Shown here in pieces: positions 1 through 6,151 of a DNA stretch of 6,151 nt. Both the position numbers and the translations under genes were made by a program. Location: positions 1-6,151 of the forward strand of contig CAZISM010000225.1 of the NCBI GenBank assembly GCA_964541895.1, given 5' to 3'. This DNA comes from CAZISM01 sp964541895. GTDB taxonomy: Bacteria; Zhuqueibacterota; Zhuqueibacteria; Residuimicrobiales; Residuimicrobiaceae. The notes beneath the pieces were generated by a model. It did not search any database, was not told where the DNA came from, and worked only from the letters and a program-made list of their open reading frames with translations. How positions within the stretch are numbered: the first letter of the stretch is position 1; each line of letters begins with the position of its first letter.

Positions 1-942
1 GAAATGATCATCGCCGCTCCCAACGACGGCATCATGATTCCGATTCCGCAATACCCGCTCTATTCTGCCGCCATAAAAAAATACGGCGGCGTACAGATCA
101 ACTATTACCCGGACGAGGATCAGGACTGGAACCTGACCGGTGATATGCTGGAGGAAGCCATGGGCCAGGCCCGCCGCGCTTCCGTCAACGTCAAAGCGAT
201 CGTGGCCATCAACCCGGCCAATCCGACCGGAGCGATCCTCAACGAAGAGAGCATGGCACAGGTCATTCGCTTTGCCGAAAAATACGGTCTGGCCGTCATC
301 GCCGATGAGGTCTATCAGGAAAATGTTTATGACGGACGTTTCACCTCGTTCGCCAAAATGGTGGGAGGCGCCCCCATCCCCCTGTTCAGCCTGCACAGCG
401 TGTCGAAAGGATTTTACGGCGAATGCGGCCATCGCGGCGGCTATCTCGAAATTCGCAACGCGCCCAGGGTGGACGATTCATCGATGAGCTTTATAGATGT
501 CATGATCAAACAGGCTTCGGTCAGTCTCTGCTCCAACACCGTCGGCCAGGTGTTGACGTATCTGATGGTTTCGCCACCGGAAACCGGCTCGCCATCCTTT
601 GCGGCGTTTGAGGAGGAAAAGCACACGATTCTCGCGGAACTGTATGAAAAGGCCCGTATCATCAAACAGGCTTTTCAGGAGATGGCCGGCATGCGCTGCT
701 TCGGCCGTATCGGCGCGCTCTACCTCTTCCCGCGCATGCAACGGCTGCCTGCCGAAACCACGGATTACGACTATTGTATGAATTTGCTGGACAGCACGGG
801 CCTGTGCACCGTGAACGGTTTGGGCTTTGGCCAGAGGGCCGGTACGCATCATTTGCGGATTGCGTTTCTGCCGCCGAAATCCATACTGGAACAGGTGCTG
901 CCGGCGTGGATCAGCTTTCATAATAGATATGTCCAAAGCTAG
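1..942 (+). CDS. Alanine aminotransferase (eukaryote-type GPT family), 5'-truncated
   Basis: Cytosolic PLP enzyme of aminotransferase class I/II, expected to interconvert alanine + 2-oxoglutarate with pyruvate + glutamate. The frame is open from base 1 (Glu before the ATG at 4), so that Met is internal. The 313 visible codons cover roughly the last two thirds of the family (human GPT is about 496 aa). Visible motifs are the substrate/PLP loop PIPQYPLYSA (about 40-70), NPANPTG (211-231, PLP-contacting Asn), ADEVYQENVY (301-330, PLP-binding Asp and Tyr), and HSVSKGFYGECGHRGGYLE with the Schiff-base Lys at 406-408. The C-terminal GFGQRAGTHHLR carries the carboxylate-binding Arg at 856-858. The SKG-x2-GECG-x-RGGY signature and the C-terminal FGQR-x-GT-x-H-x-R block separate it from AspC- and AlaA-type bacterial enzymes. 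The stop at 940-942 lies 24 nt before the next gene on the same strand, so co-transcription is possible. Family call is strong; substrate is by homology. Confidence 0.93.
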   Translation, partial: EMIIAAPNDGIMIPIPQYPLYSAAIKKYGGVQINYYPDEDQDWNLTGDMLEEAMGQARRASVNVKAIVAINPANPTGAILNEESMAQVIRFAEKYGLAVIADEVYQENVYDGRFTSFAKMVGGAPIPLFSLHSVSKGFYGECGHRGGYLEIRNAPRVDDSSMSFIDVMIKQASVSLCSNTVGQVLTYLMVSPPETGSPSFAAFEEEKHTILAELYEKARIIKQAFQEMAGMRCFGRIGALYLFPRMQRLPAETTDYDYCMNLLDSTGLCTVNGLGFGQRAGTHHLRIAFLPPKSILEQVLPAWISFHNRYVQS

Positions 943-966
943 CCAAGAGACGGCGACGAACCACTC

Positions 967-1755
967 ATGAACGATAAACTCCTGGCTGAGACCGAACGGC
1001 GCCTGCTCGATTATTATGCCAGTCATCCGGTGCACCGGGATGCCTGGGGCGTGGCCATCGACCGCCGTCACGTCCAACACTACCTGGACACCGGACGGAA
1101 CCGATTCAGAATTCTTATTGAATACATACAGACTTGTACATCTTCAGGGGCACGTATCTTGGAAGTCGGCGCCGGCTACAGCGTCGTCTTGATGTATCTG
1201 AAGGAACTGGGCTACCGGGTTCACGCCGCAGAGTTGCCACAGTGTCTGGAGGCCTTTTCTTCAGCGCTTATTGAACAACAGATTCCGGTTACACCGTGGG
1301 ACCTGCACCTGGCGGAAGAGCCGTTGGCAGGGCAAACGTTCGACGTCGTCCTGGCCTCAGAGGTGCTCGAACACGTACAAATGAGCCTGCGCAGCGCCAT
1401 GGGCCGTCTCACACCGCTGGTGGCGCCGGACGGTCGGCTGGTTATAACTACGCCCAACCTGTATCGTATGAACAATCTTGTCAAGATAGTGCAGGGCCGG
1501 AACATCAATGAACCGTTCGGCGATACAGCCGTGCTGCGGCACGGCGTGGTGATCGACAACAGAACACATCCCAGAGAACCGGTGCGAACAGAACTCGTGC
1601 AGGCCATGATCGAGAATAATCTGTCCATCATTCATCAGGACATGTTCAACAGTCATCCGCGCCGCCGCTGGATCAGTCTGTTGTACACCGTGTGGCCGAA
1701 AAAATACCGCGACCACATCCTGTTGGTTGGTCGGCCGGCCGAAACCATCACCTGA
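967..1755 (+). CDS. Class I SAM-dependent methyltransferase (Methyltransf_11/23-like)
   Basis: A complete 262-aa cytosolic protein with a Rossmann-type SAM-binding domain. Motif I is ILEVGAG (residues 64-70, 1156-1176), which binds the SAM carboxypropyl moiety. The acidic end of beta-2 is seen in VHAAELP. The post-II/IV segment is FDVVLASEVLEHV (about 125-137), a hallmark of UbiE/COQ3-like methyltransferases. Motif VI-like APDGRLVITTPN follows. Near the C-terminus HPREPVRTELVQAMIENNL resembles the H-x-RE-(Y/P)-(x)n-EL lid helix common in glycan- and small-molecule methyltransferases. The first 45 or so residues form a helical N-terminal extension. No membrane segment or signal peptide is evident. 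The ATG at 967 has only a weak ribosome site upstream (an AAGAGA at 945-950 is rather far), which fits translation following the aminotransferase. The acceptor cannot be told from sequence, and no neighbour is a clear partner. Confidence 0.85.
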   Translation: MNDKLLAETERRLLDYYASHPVHRDAWGVAIDRRHVQHYLDTGRNRFRILIEYIQTCTSSGARILEVGAGYSVVLMYLKELGYRVHAAELPQCLEAFSSALIEQQIPVTPWDLHLAEEPLAGQTFDVVLASEVLEHVQMSLRSAMGRLTPLVAPDGRLVITTPNLYRMNNLVKIVQGRNINEPFGDTAVLRHGVVIDNRTHPREPVRTELVQAMIENNLSIIHQDMFNSHPRRRWISLLYTVWPKKYRDHILLVGRPAETIT

Positions 1756-1790
1756 CCAACCTTTCCAAAACACACAACTATGTTGCAGCC

Positions 1791-1797
1791 GAGGAGG
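1791..1797 (+). promoter_or_regulatory. Shine-Dalgarno site of the pirin gene
   Basis: GAGGAGG lies 6 nt before the ATG at 1804-1806, ideal spacing for a strong ribosome binding site. It decides the start: the in-frame ATG at 1780 lies before this site and would be translated through it. Confidence 0.8.
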
Positions 1798-1803
1798 GCG
1801 GAT

Positions 1804-2063
1804 ATGATGCAAACAAGACATGTTGCTCGGGTTCTGAAGAATATTCCGACCATCGAGGGGGCCGGCGTTCATCTTAAACGGGTGTTCGGCAATCATCAAA
1901 TCCCATCGTTTGATCCTTTCCTCTTGATGGATGACTTTCATGCCCGGCAGATCGATGAGTATGCCGCAGGTTTTCCCTGGCACCCGCATCGCGGCATCGA
2001 GACCATCACCTACATGCTGCACGGCCAGGTGGAACACAAAGACAGCCTGGGCCACCACGGCAT
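1804..2063 (+). CDS. Pirin family protein, N-terminal part (3' end lost in assembly gap)
   Basis: Bicupin metalloprotein of the pirin family. Bacterial members include E. coli YhhW, with quercetin 2,3-dioxygenase activity, and a Serratia pirin that modulates pyruvate dehydrogenase; which role applies here is unknown. About 86 residues are visible of the usual 230-290. They match the start of the N-terminal cupin: GVHLKRVFG, then SFDPFLLMDDF, then FPWHPHRGIETITYML, then VEHKDSLGHHG. The HPHRG motif supplies two metal ligands, His60 (1981-1983) and His62 (1987-1989). The other two ligands (the His and Glu of the family's H-x-E motif) would fall in the gap. The start at 1804 is set by a GAGGAGG site 6 nt upstream; a second ATG follows immediately at 1807. 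It begins 48 nt after the methyltransferase stop. The gene runs into 100 N at 2064, and its frame continues on paper into the acyl-CoA synthetase, which is not real. Confidence 0.9.
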
Positions 2064-2163
2064 NNNNNNNNNNNNNNNNNNNNNNNNNNNNNNNNNNNNN
2101 NNNNNNNNNNNNNNNNNNNNNNNNNNNNNNNNNNNNNNNNNNNNNNNNNNNNNNNNNNNNNNN
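2064..2163. other. Assembly gap 1 (100 N), real sequence missing
   Basis: Exactly 100 N, the usual placeholder for a gap of unknown size. The flanks share no repeat, so sequence is truly missing here. From family lengths it should hold about 150-200 codons of pirin plus some 40-60 codons of the acyl-CoA synthetase N-terminus, that is very roughly 600-800 bases or more, including the intergenic region. That size is an inference from homologue lengths only. Whether other genes lie in it cannot be seen. Confidence 0.95.
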
Positions 2164-3872
2164 ATGCAGGCGAACATTCAAGAGTTGTCGCAGCGATTAA
2201 AAGCCCTCGGCCTGAACAAAGGGGATCGCATTGCTCTGTTGGGAGAAAACAGCCCCAACTGGGCCATAGCCTATCTGACGATCACCACCGCCGGATGGGT
2301 GGTCGTGCCCATACTGCCCGGCTTTACAGAGAACGATACCCGGCATATCATACGCCATGCCGGCTGCCAGGCGATATTTGTCAGCGAAAAACAGCGTCCG
2401 AAACTGGAAGAACTGGAATCCTATCCGTTGATCATTTTTTCTCTGGAAGATTTCAGCATCGAGGACACGGCCAAAACCCAGCCCGCTCTGCATGACAAAA
2501 GCCGGCAAAAATCCAGGGTGGTGCAAAGCGAGTGGCCGGAGACGGCCGAGGAGGATTTGGCGGCCATCATTTATACCTCCGGCACCACCGGCAACTCCAA
2601 AGGCGTTATGCTGTCGCACCGCAACATCGTCTACGATGTCGTACACAGCATCGAACGCTTTCCCATCACCCACCAGGATCGTTTTCTGTCCATTCTGCCG
2701 CTCTCGCACGCCTACGAAACCACCGGCGGCATGCTCTGTCCCATGGCGGTCGGCGTCTCCATCTATTACCTGAAGGGCATGCCGACGCCGCAGAAACTTT
2801 TGACCGGCATGGAGATGGTCAAACCGACCGGCGTGCTCACGGTTCCTTTGGTAGTGGACAAGATCTATCGCAAACGCATTCTGCCCAAACTGCAAAAGAG
2901 CGCTCTGATGCGCCGGCTCTACGGCATGCCATTTTTCCGCAAGCGGCTGCATAGACTCGCCGGCAAAAAACTGCTGCAATCCCTGGGCGGCTCGCTGCGC
3001 TTTTTCATGTTCGGCGGCGCCTCCTTGAATCTTGATGTGGAGACCTTTCTGCAGGAAGCCGGCATCAGCTACTCTTCCGGCTATGGCATGACCGAAACGT
3101 CCCCCATCATGACCATCAATCCGTTCGGTGCGGTCAGGGTCGGTTCCTGCGGCAAGCCCATTCCGGGTATTGAAATGAAAATCCGCGACCCGCACCCGCA
3201 AACCGGTATCGGAGAAATTGTTGTGGCCGGAGCGATTGTGATGCAGGGGTATTATAACAATCCGGACGCCACCCGTGAGACCATTGCTGAGGACGGCTGG
3301 TTAAAAACCGGGGATTTGGGGTATTTCGATGAAAACGGCTATCTGTTTATCAAGGGCCGCTCCAAGAATGTCATCGTCGGCCCTTCCGGTGAAAACATTT
3401 ACCCGGAATTGATCGAGCAAAAACTGCAGCAATCGCCGTTCGTGCAGGAAGCGGTGGTCTATAGCCACCGCGGTCGTCTGTTAGCCAAAGTCTATCTGGA
3501 TCCGGACGCCCTGGATCAGGAGATGTCCAGCCGCCAGATCGAGCCGGCAAAATCCAGGTTGTTTATCGACAGCATTCTGGACGAGACGCGCAAAACGACC
3601 AATCAGGAGCTGCCGTCCTTTTCTCATATTGCCCAGCTCNNNNNNNNNNNNNNNNNNNNNNNNNNNNNNNNNNNNNNNNNNNNNNNNNNNNNNNNNNNNN
3701 NNNNNNNNNNNNNNNNNNNNNNNNNNNNNNNNNNNNNNNGACGCGCAAAACGACCAATCAGGAGCTGCCGTCCTTTTCTCATATTGCCCAGCTCTTCGAA
3801 CAGACCGAGCCCTTTGAAAAGACACCGACGAACAAAGTAAAACGGTATCTCTATATTCCCCAGGAGGAGTAG
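2164..3872 (+). CDS. Long-chain acyl-CoA synthetase (AMP-forming, FadD15-like), N-terminus missing and interrupted by a false gap
   Basis: ANL-superfamily enzyme that activates fatty acids with ATP to acyl-AMP and then acyl-CoA. Counting from base 2164, the core motifs in order are: KGDRIALLGENSPNW (about residues 19-33); P-loop YTSGTTGNSKG (137-147, from 2572); a LACS-type linker and FFMFGGASL; A5 motif GYGMTETSP (306-314, 3079-3105); GWLKTGD with the ATP-ribose Asp at 3313-3315; and the hinge/A8 GRSKNVIV with Arg at 3358-3360. After the 55-base overlap is collapsed (3639 joined to 3795) the C-terminus reads through PFEKTPTNKVKRYLY, with the A10 catalytic Lys at 3834-3836, to TAG at 3870-3872: 517 residues visible. 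Family members run about 550-640, so some 40-60 N-terminal residues lie in gap 1. The ATG at 2164 is not the start, since homologous sequence (the T-Y-x-E-L region) should precede it. All key residues are present, so the gene is probably intact in the genome. Substrate chain length is inferred from subfamily resemblance. Confidence 0.92.
3585..3639 (+). repeat. 55-bp direct repeat, copy 1 (contig-end overlap)
   Basis: These 55 bases (starting GACGCGCAAAACG, ending GCCCAGCTC) abut the N run and are identical to 3740-3794, which abuts its other side. The position at both contig ends and the length of 55, a common de Bruijn k-mer size, indicate one genomic copy assembled twice rather than a biological repeat. 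Confidence 0.93.
3640..3739. other. Assembly gap 2 (100 N), probably false
   Basis: 100 N placed between two contigs whose ends overlap by the same 55 bases. Removing the Ns and one copy of the overlap restores the acyl-CoA synthetase frame without inserting or losing a residue relative to the family C-terminus, so the true gap size is most likely zero (minus 55). Confidence 0.88.
3740..3794 (+). repeat. 55-bp direct repeat, copy 2 (contig-end overlap)
   Basis: Exact second copy of 3585-3639, directly after the N run. Read in the synthetase frame (codons from 3741) it encodes the same TRKTTNQELPSFSHIAQL stretch as copy 1, then continues into the true C-terminus from 3795. Confidence 0.93.
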
Positions 3873-3885
3873 CCGCCGGTCACGA

Positions 3886-3907
3886 TGGTCTGCGCCGGGG
3901 CAGGCCA
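3886..3907. terminator. Possible bidirectional hairpin between convergent genes
   Basis: TGGTCTGC (3886-3893) can pair with GCAGGCCA (3900-3907) over 8 bp, including one G-U pair, around the 6-nt loop GCCGGG. It sits in the 38-bp spacer between the stop of the acyl-CoA synthetase (+) and the stop of the SGNH gene (-), where a shared terminator is expected. No T tract follows on either strand, so it is not a classical intrinsic terminator and may be chance in GC-rich DNA. Confidence 0.35.
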
Positions 3908-3910
3908 CCG

Positions 3911-4843
3911 CTATGGTCCTGACGCCCTCACATCGGCAATCATTTTATCCGTGCGCTGTTCGCGCCCGCGTCGGTTCAAATGATACTCTGTATCGTAAAA
4001 ACAGGCGCGCGGGAACGCATAATCGTCCGGTGTGCCCACGACCGGCACCCGCAGGCGCTGCAGATCTTTAATCACGACTTGCAGAGCCGCTCTGTTACGG
4101 CCCAATCGTTCCTGTTCATAGCATGGAAACAACATCACCATGCCCACGCCGCGGCGTTGCATCTCTTGCGCAAAGCTCGCCAGGACTCGCGCTGCGGCCG
4201 GATCATACCGGTCAATGCGTAAAGGCTGATAGTCGCCATAGTGCCAGTCAAACGGCGGCTGATCAAGGTGTGACAGCAGATCACCGTAGGGTGAAAACGC
4301 CCTGCGTTGATAAATATCGTAACGGTCGTCCCGCCGCACCGCGCTGATCTCCTCCAGCCAGTATTTAAGATTTCCCTGGATAAAGTCAAAACTGTGCACG
4401 GCAAAACGCCACCATTGCCCGGGCGTGCGAATATAACGGGCGCTGCGGGGGTAATAGTGCACCACCTTGACCAGGGAGACGTTGCCGTTCATGATGCCGA
4501 AAAACTGTTCATACTCGGGAACCACCACCACCCTGTCGCCCGGCAGCAGACGATCTCGCACCTCCGCCAGCATAAAGCGCAGGCCGAGGTCGGCGTGCAA
4601 TCCCATATTCACCACCGGTTGCTGCAGGGCCTGCTGCATTCGTTCGCTATCTACGCCGCAGGCCAGATTGGAACCGCCGACCAGCACCAGTTTCGGCGAC
4701 TCGGCGCTATCGAGCCGATGATGTTTATCGATGATGGCGGCGAAATAGTGGTTCATGTCCACCGGCAGCACCCACCATAAAAACAGCTGCGTGGCCAGCA
4801 CGGCCGAAGTGAGAATTAAAAGTTGTCGAATGAATCGGCGCAT
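3911..4843 (-). CDS. Membrane-anchored SGNH/GDSL-like protein, partner of the MBOAT acyltransferase
   Basis: A complete 310-aa protein. An N-terminal membrane segment (about residues 8-27, after the basic start MRRFIRQ) acts as signal anchor, placing the rest outside the cytoplasmic membrane. The SGNH-type fold is suggested by KLVLVGGSNLACGVDS (block I; candidate nucleophile Ser58, codon 4670-4672), PVVNMGLHADLG (about 76-87, possible oxyanion Gly region), GDRVVVVPEYEQFF (102-115), and the C-terminal FYDTEYHLNRRG with Asp284 (3992-3994) and His288 (3980-3982) as the likely rest of the triad. It starts 16 nt after the MBOAT stop; a GGGGTGG at 4854-4860 is a modest ribosome site 10 nt before the ATG. 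As in AlgI-AlgX/AlgJ or DltB-DltD pairs, it probably handles the acyl group on a surface polymer outside the membrane, as transferase or esterase. Substrate is unknown, and it is not a clear orthologue of AlgX or DltD, so no symbol is given. Confidence 0.8.
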   Translation of the reverse strand: MRRFIRQLLILTSAVLATQLFLWWVLPVDMNHYFAAIIDKHHRLDSAESPKLVLVGGSNLACGVDSERMQQALQQPVVNMGLHADLGLRFMLAEVRDRLLPGDRVVVVPEYEQFFGIMNGNVSLVKVVHYYPRSARYIRTPGQWWRFAVHSFDFIQGNLKYWLEEISAVRRDDRYDIYQRRAFSPYGDLLSHLDQPPFDWHYGDYQPLRIDRYDPAAARVLASFAQEMQRRGVGMVMLFPCYEQERLGRNRAALQVVIKDLQRLRVPVVGTPDDYAFPRACFYDTEYHLNRRGREQRTDKMIADVRASGP

Positions 4844-4859
4844 ACCCGTTGGTCCACCC

Positions 4860-6151
4860 CTAGAATTGAAAATAGATAAATTGCTGTTCCCTGGTCATCA
4901 TGCCAAACAGCAGAATGATCATCACCAGCGCATAGTACAGCGACCGGCGCACCCAGACCGGTTTGTCCGCCAGCAGGCGGCGCCACGATCCCTTTTGTTG
5001 AATCCATTCTACGCTTGCCAGCAGCAGCAGGGCAAGCAGCGCCACGGCCATTTCGACTTTGCCCAGGGCCACGCTCTGGTGAGCGGCCGGCCAGATCCAC
5101 AATTTTTTCAGGATCAACAGGGCATCAGAAAGGGAATTGGCGCGAAAAAAGATCCAGGAAAACAGCACCAGATGGAAGGTGACCACGACCTGCATCGCCG
5201 CGAGCAGGCGCGGCCAATGTACCATCCCGCTCCACATATACAGCCGGCTGCGCAACGGTGCCACCCAGCCGGAAAACACCATATAAAAGCCGTGCAAGGC
5301 GCCCCAGATTATAAAAGTCCAATTGGCGCCATGCCATAGCCCGCTGATCAGAAACACCACCAGCATGTTCAACTGCCGGCGGCCGGCACCGACGCGGTTG
5401 CCGCCGAGGGGGATGTACAGATAATCCTTGAACCAGGTGGACAACGAGATGTGCCAGCGCTGCCAGAATTCACGAATGGAGCGGCTGTGGTATGGTCTGC
5501 GAAAATTTTCCATCAGCGTAAAGCCCATCACCTGGGCCGCCCCAATGGCAATATCGGAATATCCCGAAAAATCGCAATAAATCTGAAAAGCGAAAAAATA
5601 GGTGGCCAGCCACACCGGCCCGCCGCTGAAATCCGCCGGGTGGTTGTACACGGTATTGACATAAACCGCCAGCCGGTCGGCAATGACCAGTTTTTTGAAA
5701 AATCCCCACGCCATCCGTCTCAAGCCGTCGGTTATGCGCTGATAGTCAAACTCGAATTGCTGGTAAAACTGCGGCAGGAGATTTCTGGCCCGTTCTATCG
5801 GCCCGGCCACGAGTTGCGGGAAAAAGGTGACGAACAGCAAAAAGCGTCCATAATGCCGTTCGATCGGAATAACGCCCCGATAGACGTCTATGGTATAGCT
5901 GAGACTTTGAAACGTATAGAACGAGATCCCGACCGGCAGAAGGAGGTCGGAAAAAGGAACAGCCCATGGCAGATGCAGCGAGTGAAACAGGGCCTGCAGG
6001 TTGTGGTTAAAAAAATTGAAATATTTAAAAAAGAAGAGAACGGCCAGATTGCTCACCAGGCTGATCACCAGCAGCAGCCGGCGCCACGCCGGCGATGCCT
6101 TTGGCATGGCCAGGGCGGCAAGATAGTCGATGCTGGCGGTGAAAAGGAGCA
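4860..6151 (-). CDS. MBOAT family membrane O-acyltransferase (AlgI-like), 5'-truncated by window edge
   Basis: Polytopic inner-membrane acyltransferase of the AlgI/PatA/DltB branch, expected to move an acetyl or other acyl group from a cytoplasmic donor across the membrane for O-acylation of a cell-surface or secreted glycan. The frame stays open upstream of the Met at 6105-6107 to the edge, adding LLFTASIDYLAALA, which matches the family's S-x-x-x-DY-x-x-(A/G)-L helix. That Met is therefore internal, and perhaps 30-60 residues are missing (family about 470-520 aa; 429 codons visible). Numbered from that Met, motifs are FFFKYFNFF (25-33), LLLPVGISFYTFQSLSY (55-71), FFPQLVAGPIER (95-106), FAFQIYCDFSGYSDIAIG (172-189), FWQRWHISLSTWFKDYLYIP (214-233, His219 at 5451-5453) and SGLWHGANWTFIIWGALHG (255-273, catalytic His259 at 5331-5333). 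About eight or more hydrophobic helices are apparent. It ends in the family-typical IYFQF. The SGNH gene follows after 16 nt, surely in one operon. Confidence 0.93.
   Translation of the reverse strand, partial: LLFTASIDYLAALAMPKASPAWRRLLLVISLVSNLAVLFFFKYFNFFNHNLQALFHSLHLPWAVPFSDLLLPVGISFYTFQSLSYTIDVYRGVIPIERHYGRFLLFVTFFPQLVAGPIERARNLLPQFYQQFEFDYQRITDGLRRMAWGFFKKLVIADRLAVYVNTVYNHPADFSGGPVWLATYFFAFQIYCDFSGYSDIAIGAAQVMGFTLMENFRRPYHSRSIREFWQRWHISLSTWFKDYLYIPLGGNRVGAGRRQLNMLVVFLISGLWHGANWTFIIWGALHGFYMVFSGWVAPLRSRLYMWSGMVHWPRLLAAMQVVVTFHLVLFSWIFFRANSLSDALLILKKLWIWPAAHQSVALGKVEMAVALLALLLLASVEWIQQKGSWRRLLADKPVWVRRSLYYALVMIILLFGMMTREQQFIYFQF

Noticed and set aside
478..1080. Antisense open frame of 200 codons on the - strand
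   Set aside because: It overlaps the aminotransferase and the start of the methyltransferase, both well supported; its translation matches no family I know.
1780..1803. Upstream ATG at 1780 as pirin start
   Set aside because: The strong GAGGAGG ribosome site lies downstream of it, 6 nt before the ATG at 1804, and family similarity begins after 1804.
2164..2166. ATG at the right edge of gap 1 as the synthetase start
   Set aside because: It falls inside the conserved N-terminal region; some 40-60 residues typical of the family should come before it.
2197..3201. Antisense open frame of 334 codons on the - strand
   Set aside because: It is a shadow of the acyl-CoA synthetase gene, with low-complexity His/Arg/Gly-rich translation and no recognisable domain.
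3585..3794. 55-bp direct repeat as a CRISPR, attachment site or transposon-linked duplication
   Set aside because: There are only two copies, both abutting an N run and both in coding sequence. A contig-end overlap explains them fully.
1780..3840. Single 686-codon frame spanning pirin, both N runs and the synthetase
   Set aside because: It depends on placeholder Ns. Both ends belong to separate families with missing segments, and after gap 2 it continues in the wrong frame.
3861..3869. CAGGAGGAG as a ribosome binding site for a downstream + strand gene
   Set aside because: It encodes the last residues of the synthetase, and no supported + strand gene follows; the next genes are on the - strand.
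4755..5339. Open frame of 194 codons on the + strand
   Set aside because: It lies antisense to the MBOAT gene and the start of the SGNH gene; composition (Gln/His/Pro-rich) is typical of a shadow frame.

Overview
The window looks like bacterial chromosome from a draft, scaffolded assembly, probably metagenome-derived. It has compact single-frame genes, Shine-Dalgarno-type starts and moderately GC-rich codon use. Two runs of exactly 100 N mark scaffold joins. The sequence does not fix the phylum. A eukaryote-type alanine aminotransferase next to a FadD15-like acyl-CoA synthetase and an AlgI-type MBOAT would fit several Gram-negative lineages, but that is only an inference.

Left part, + strand (1-3872): the 3' two thirds of an alanine aminotransferase, a complete class I SAM-dependent methyltransferase, the N-terminal third of a pirin, gap 1 (2064-2163), and a long-chain acyl-CoA synthetase (AMP-forming) that lacks its N-terminus in gap 1 and is split near its C-terminus by gap 2 (3640-3739). 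Gap 2 is almost certainly false. The 55 bases before it (3585-3639) are repeated exactly after it (3740-3794), as when two contigs overlapping by one 55-mer are joined with Ns instead of being merged. Collapsing the overlap restores one reading frame ending in a canonical acyl-CoA synthetase C-terminus and a stop at 3870-3872. Gap 1 shows no such overlap and hides real sequence: the rest of pirin and the start of the synthetase. The continuous frame running from pirin into the synthetase is therefore an artefact of the N run.

Right part, - strand (6151-3911): an AlgI-like MBOAT O-acyltransferase, 5'-truncated by the window edge, followed after 16 nt by a membrane-anchored SGNH/GDSL-like protein. 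This pair has the form of a surface-glycan O-acylation module: the MBOAT would pass an acyl group across the membrane and the SGNH protein would transfer or remove it outside. The two strands converge at a 38-bp spacer holding a small hairpin.

The left-hand genes (amino-acid/pyruvate metabolism, a methyltransferase, pirin, fatty-acid activation) do not form an obvious single pathway. I see no clearly new system. The points most worth a second look are the false gap inside the acyl-CoA synthetase gene and the unassigned substrate of the MBOAT-SGNH pair.
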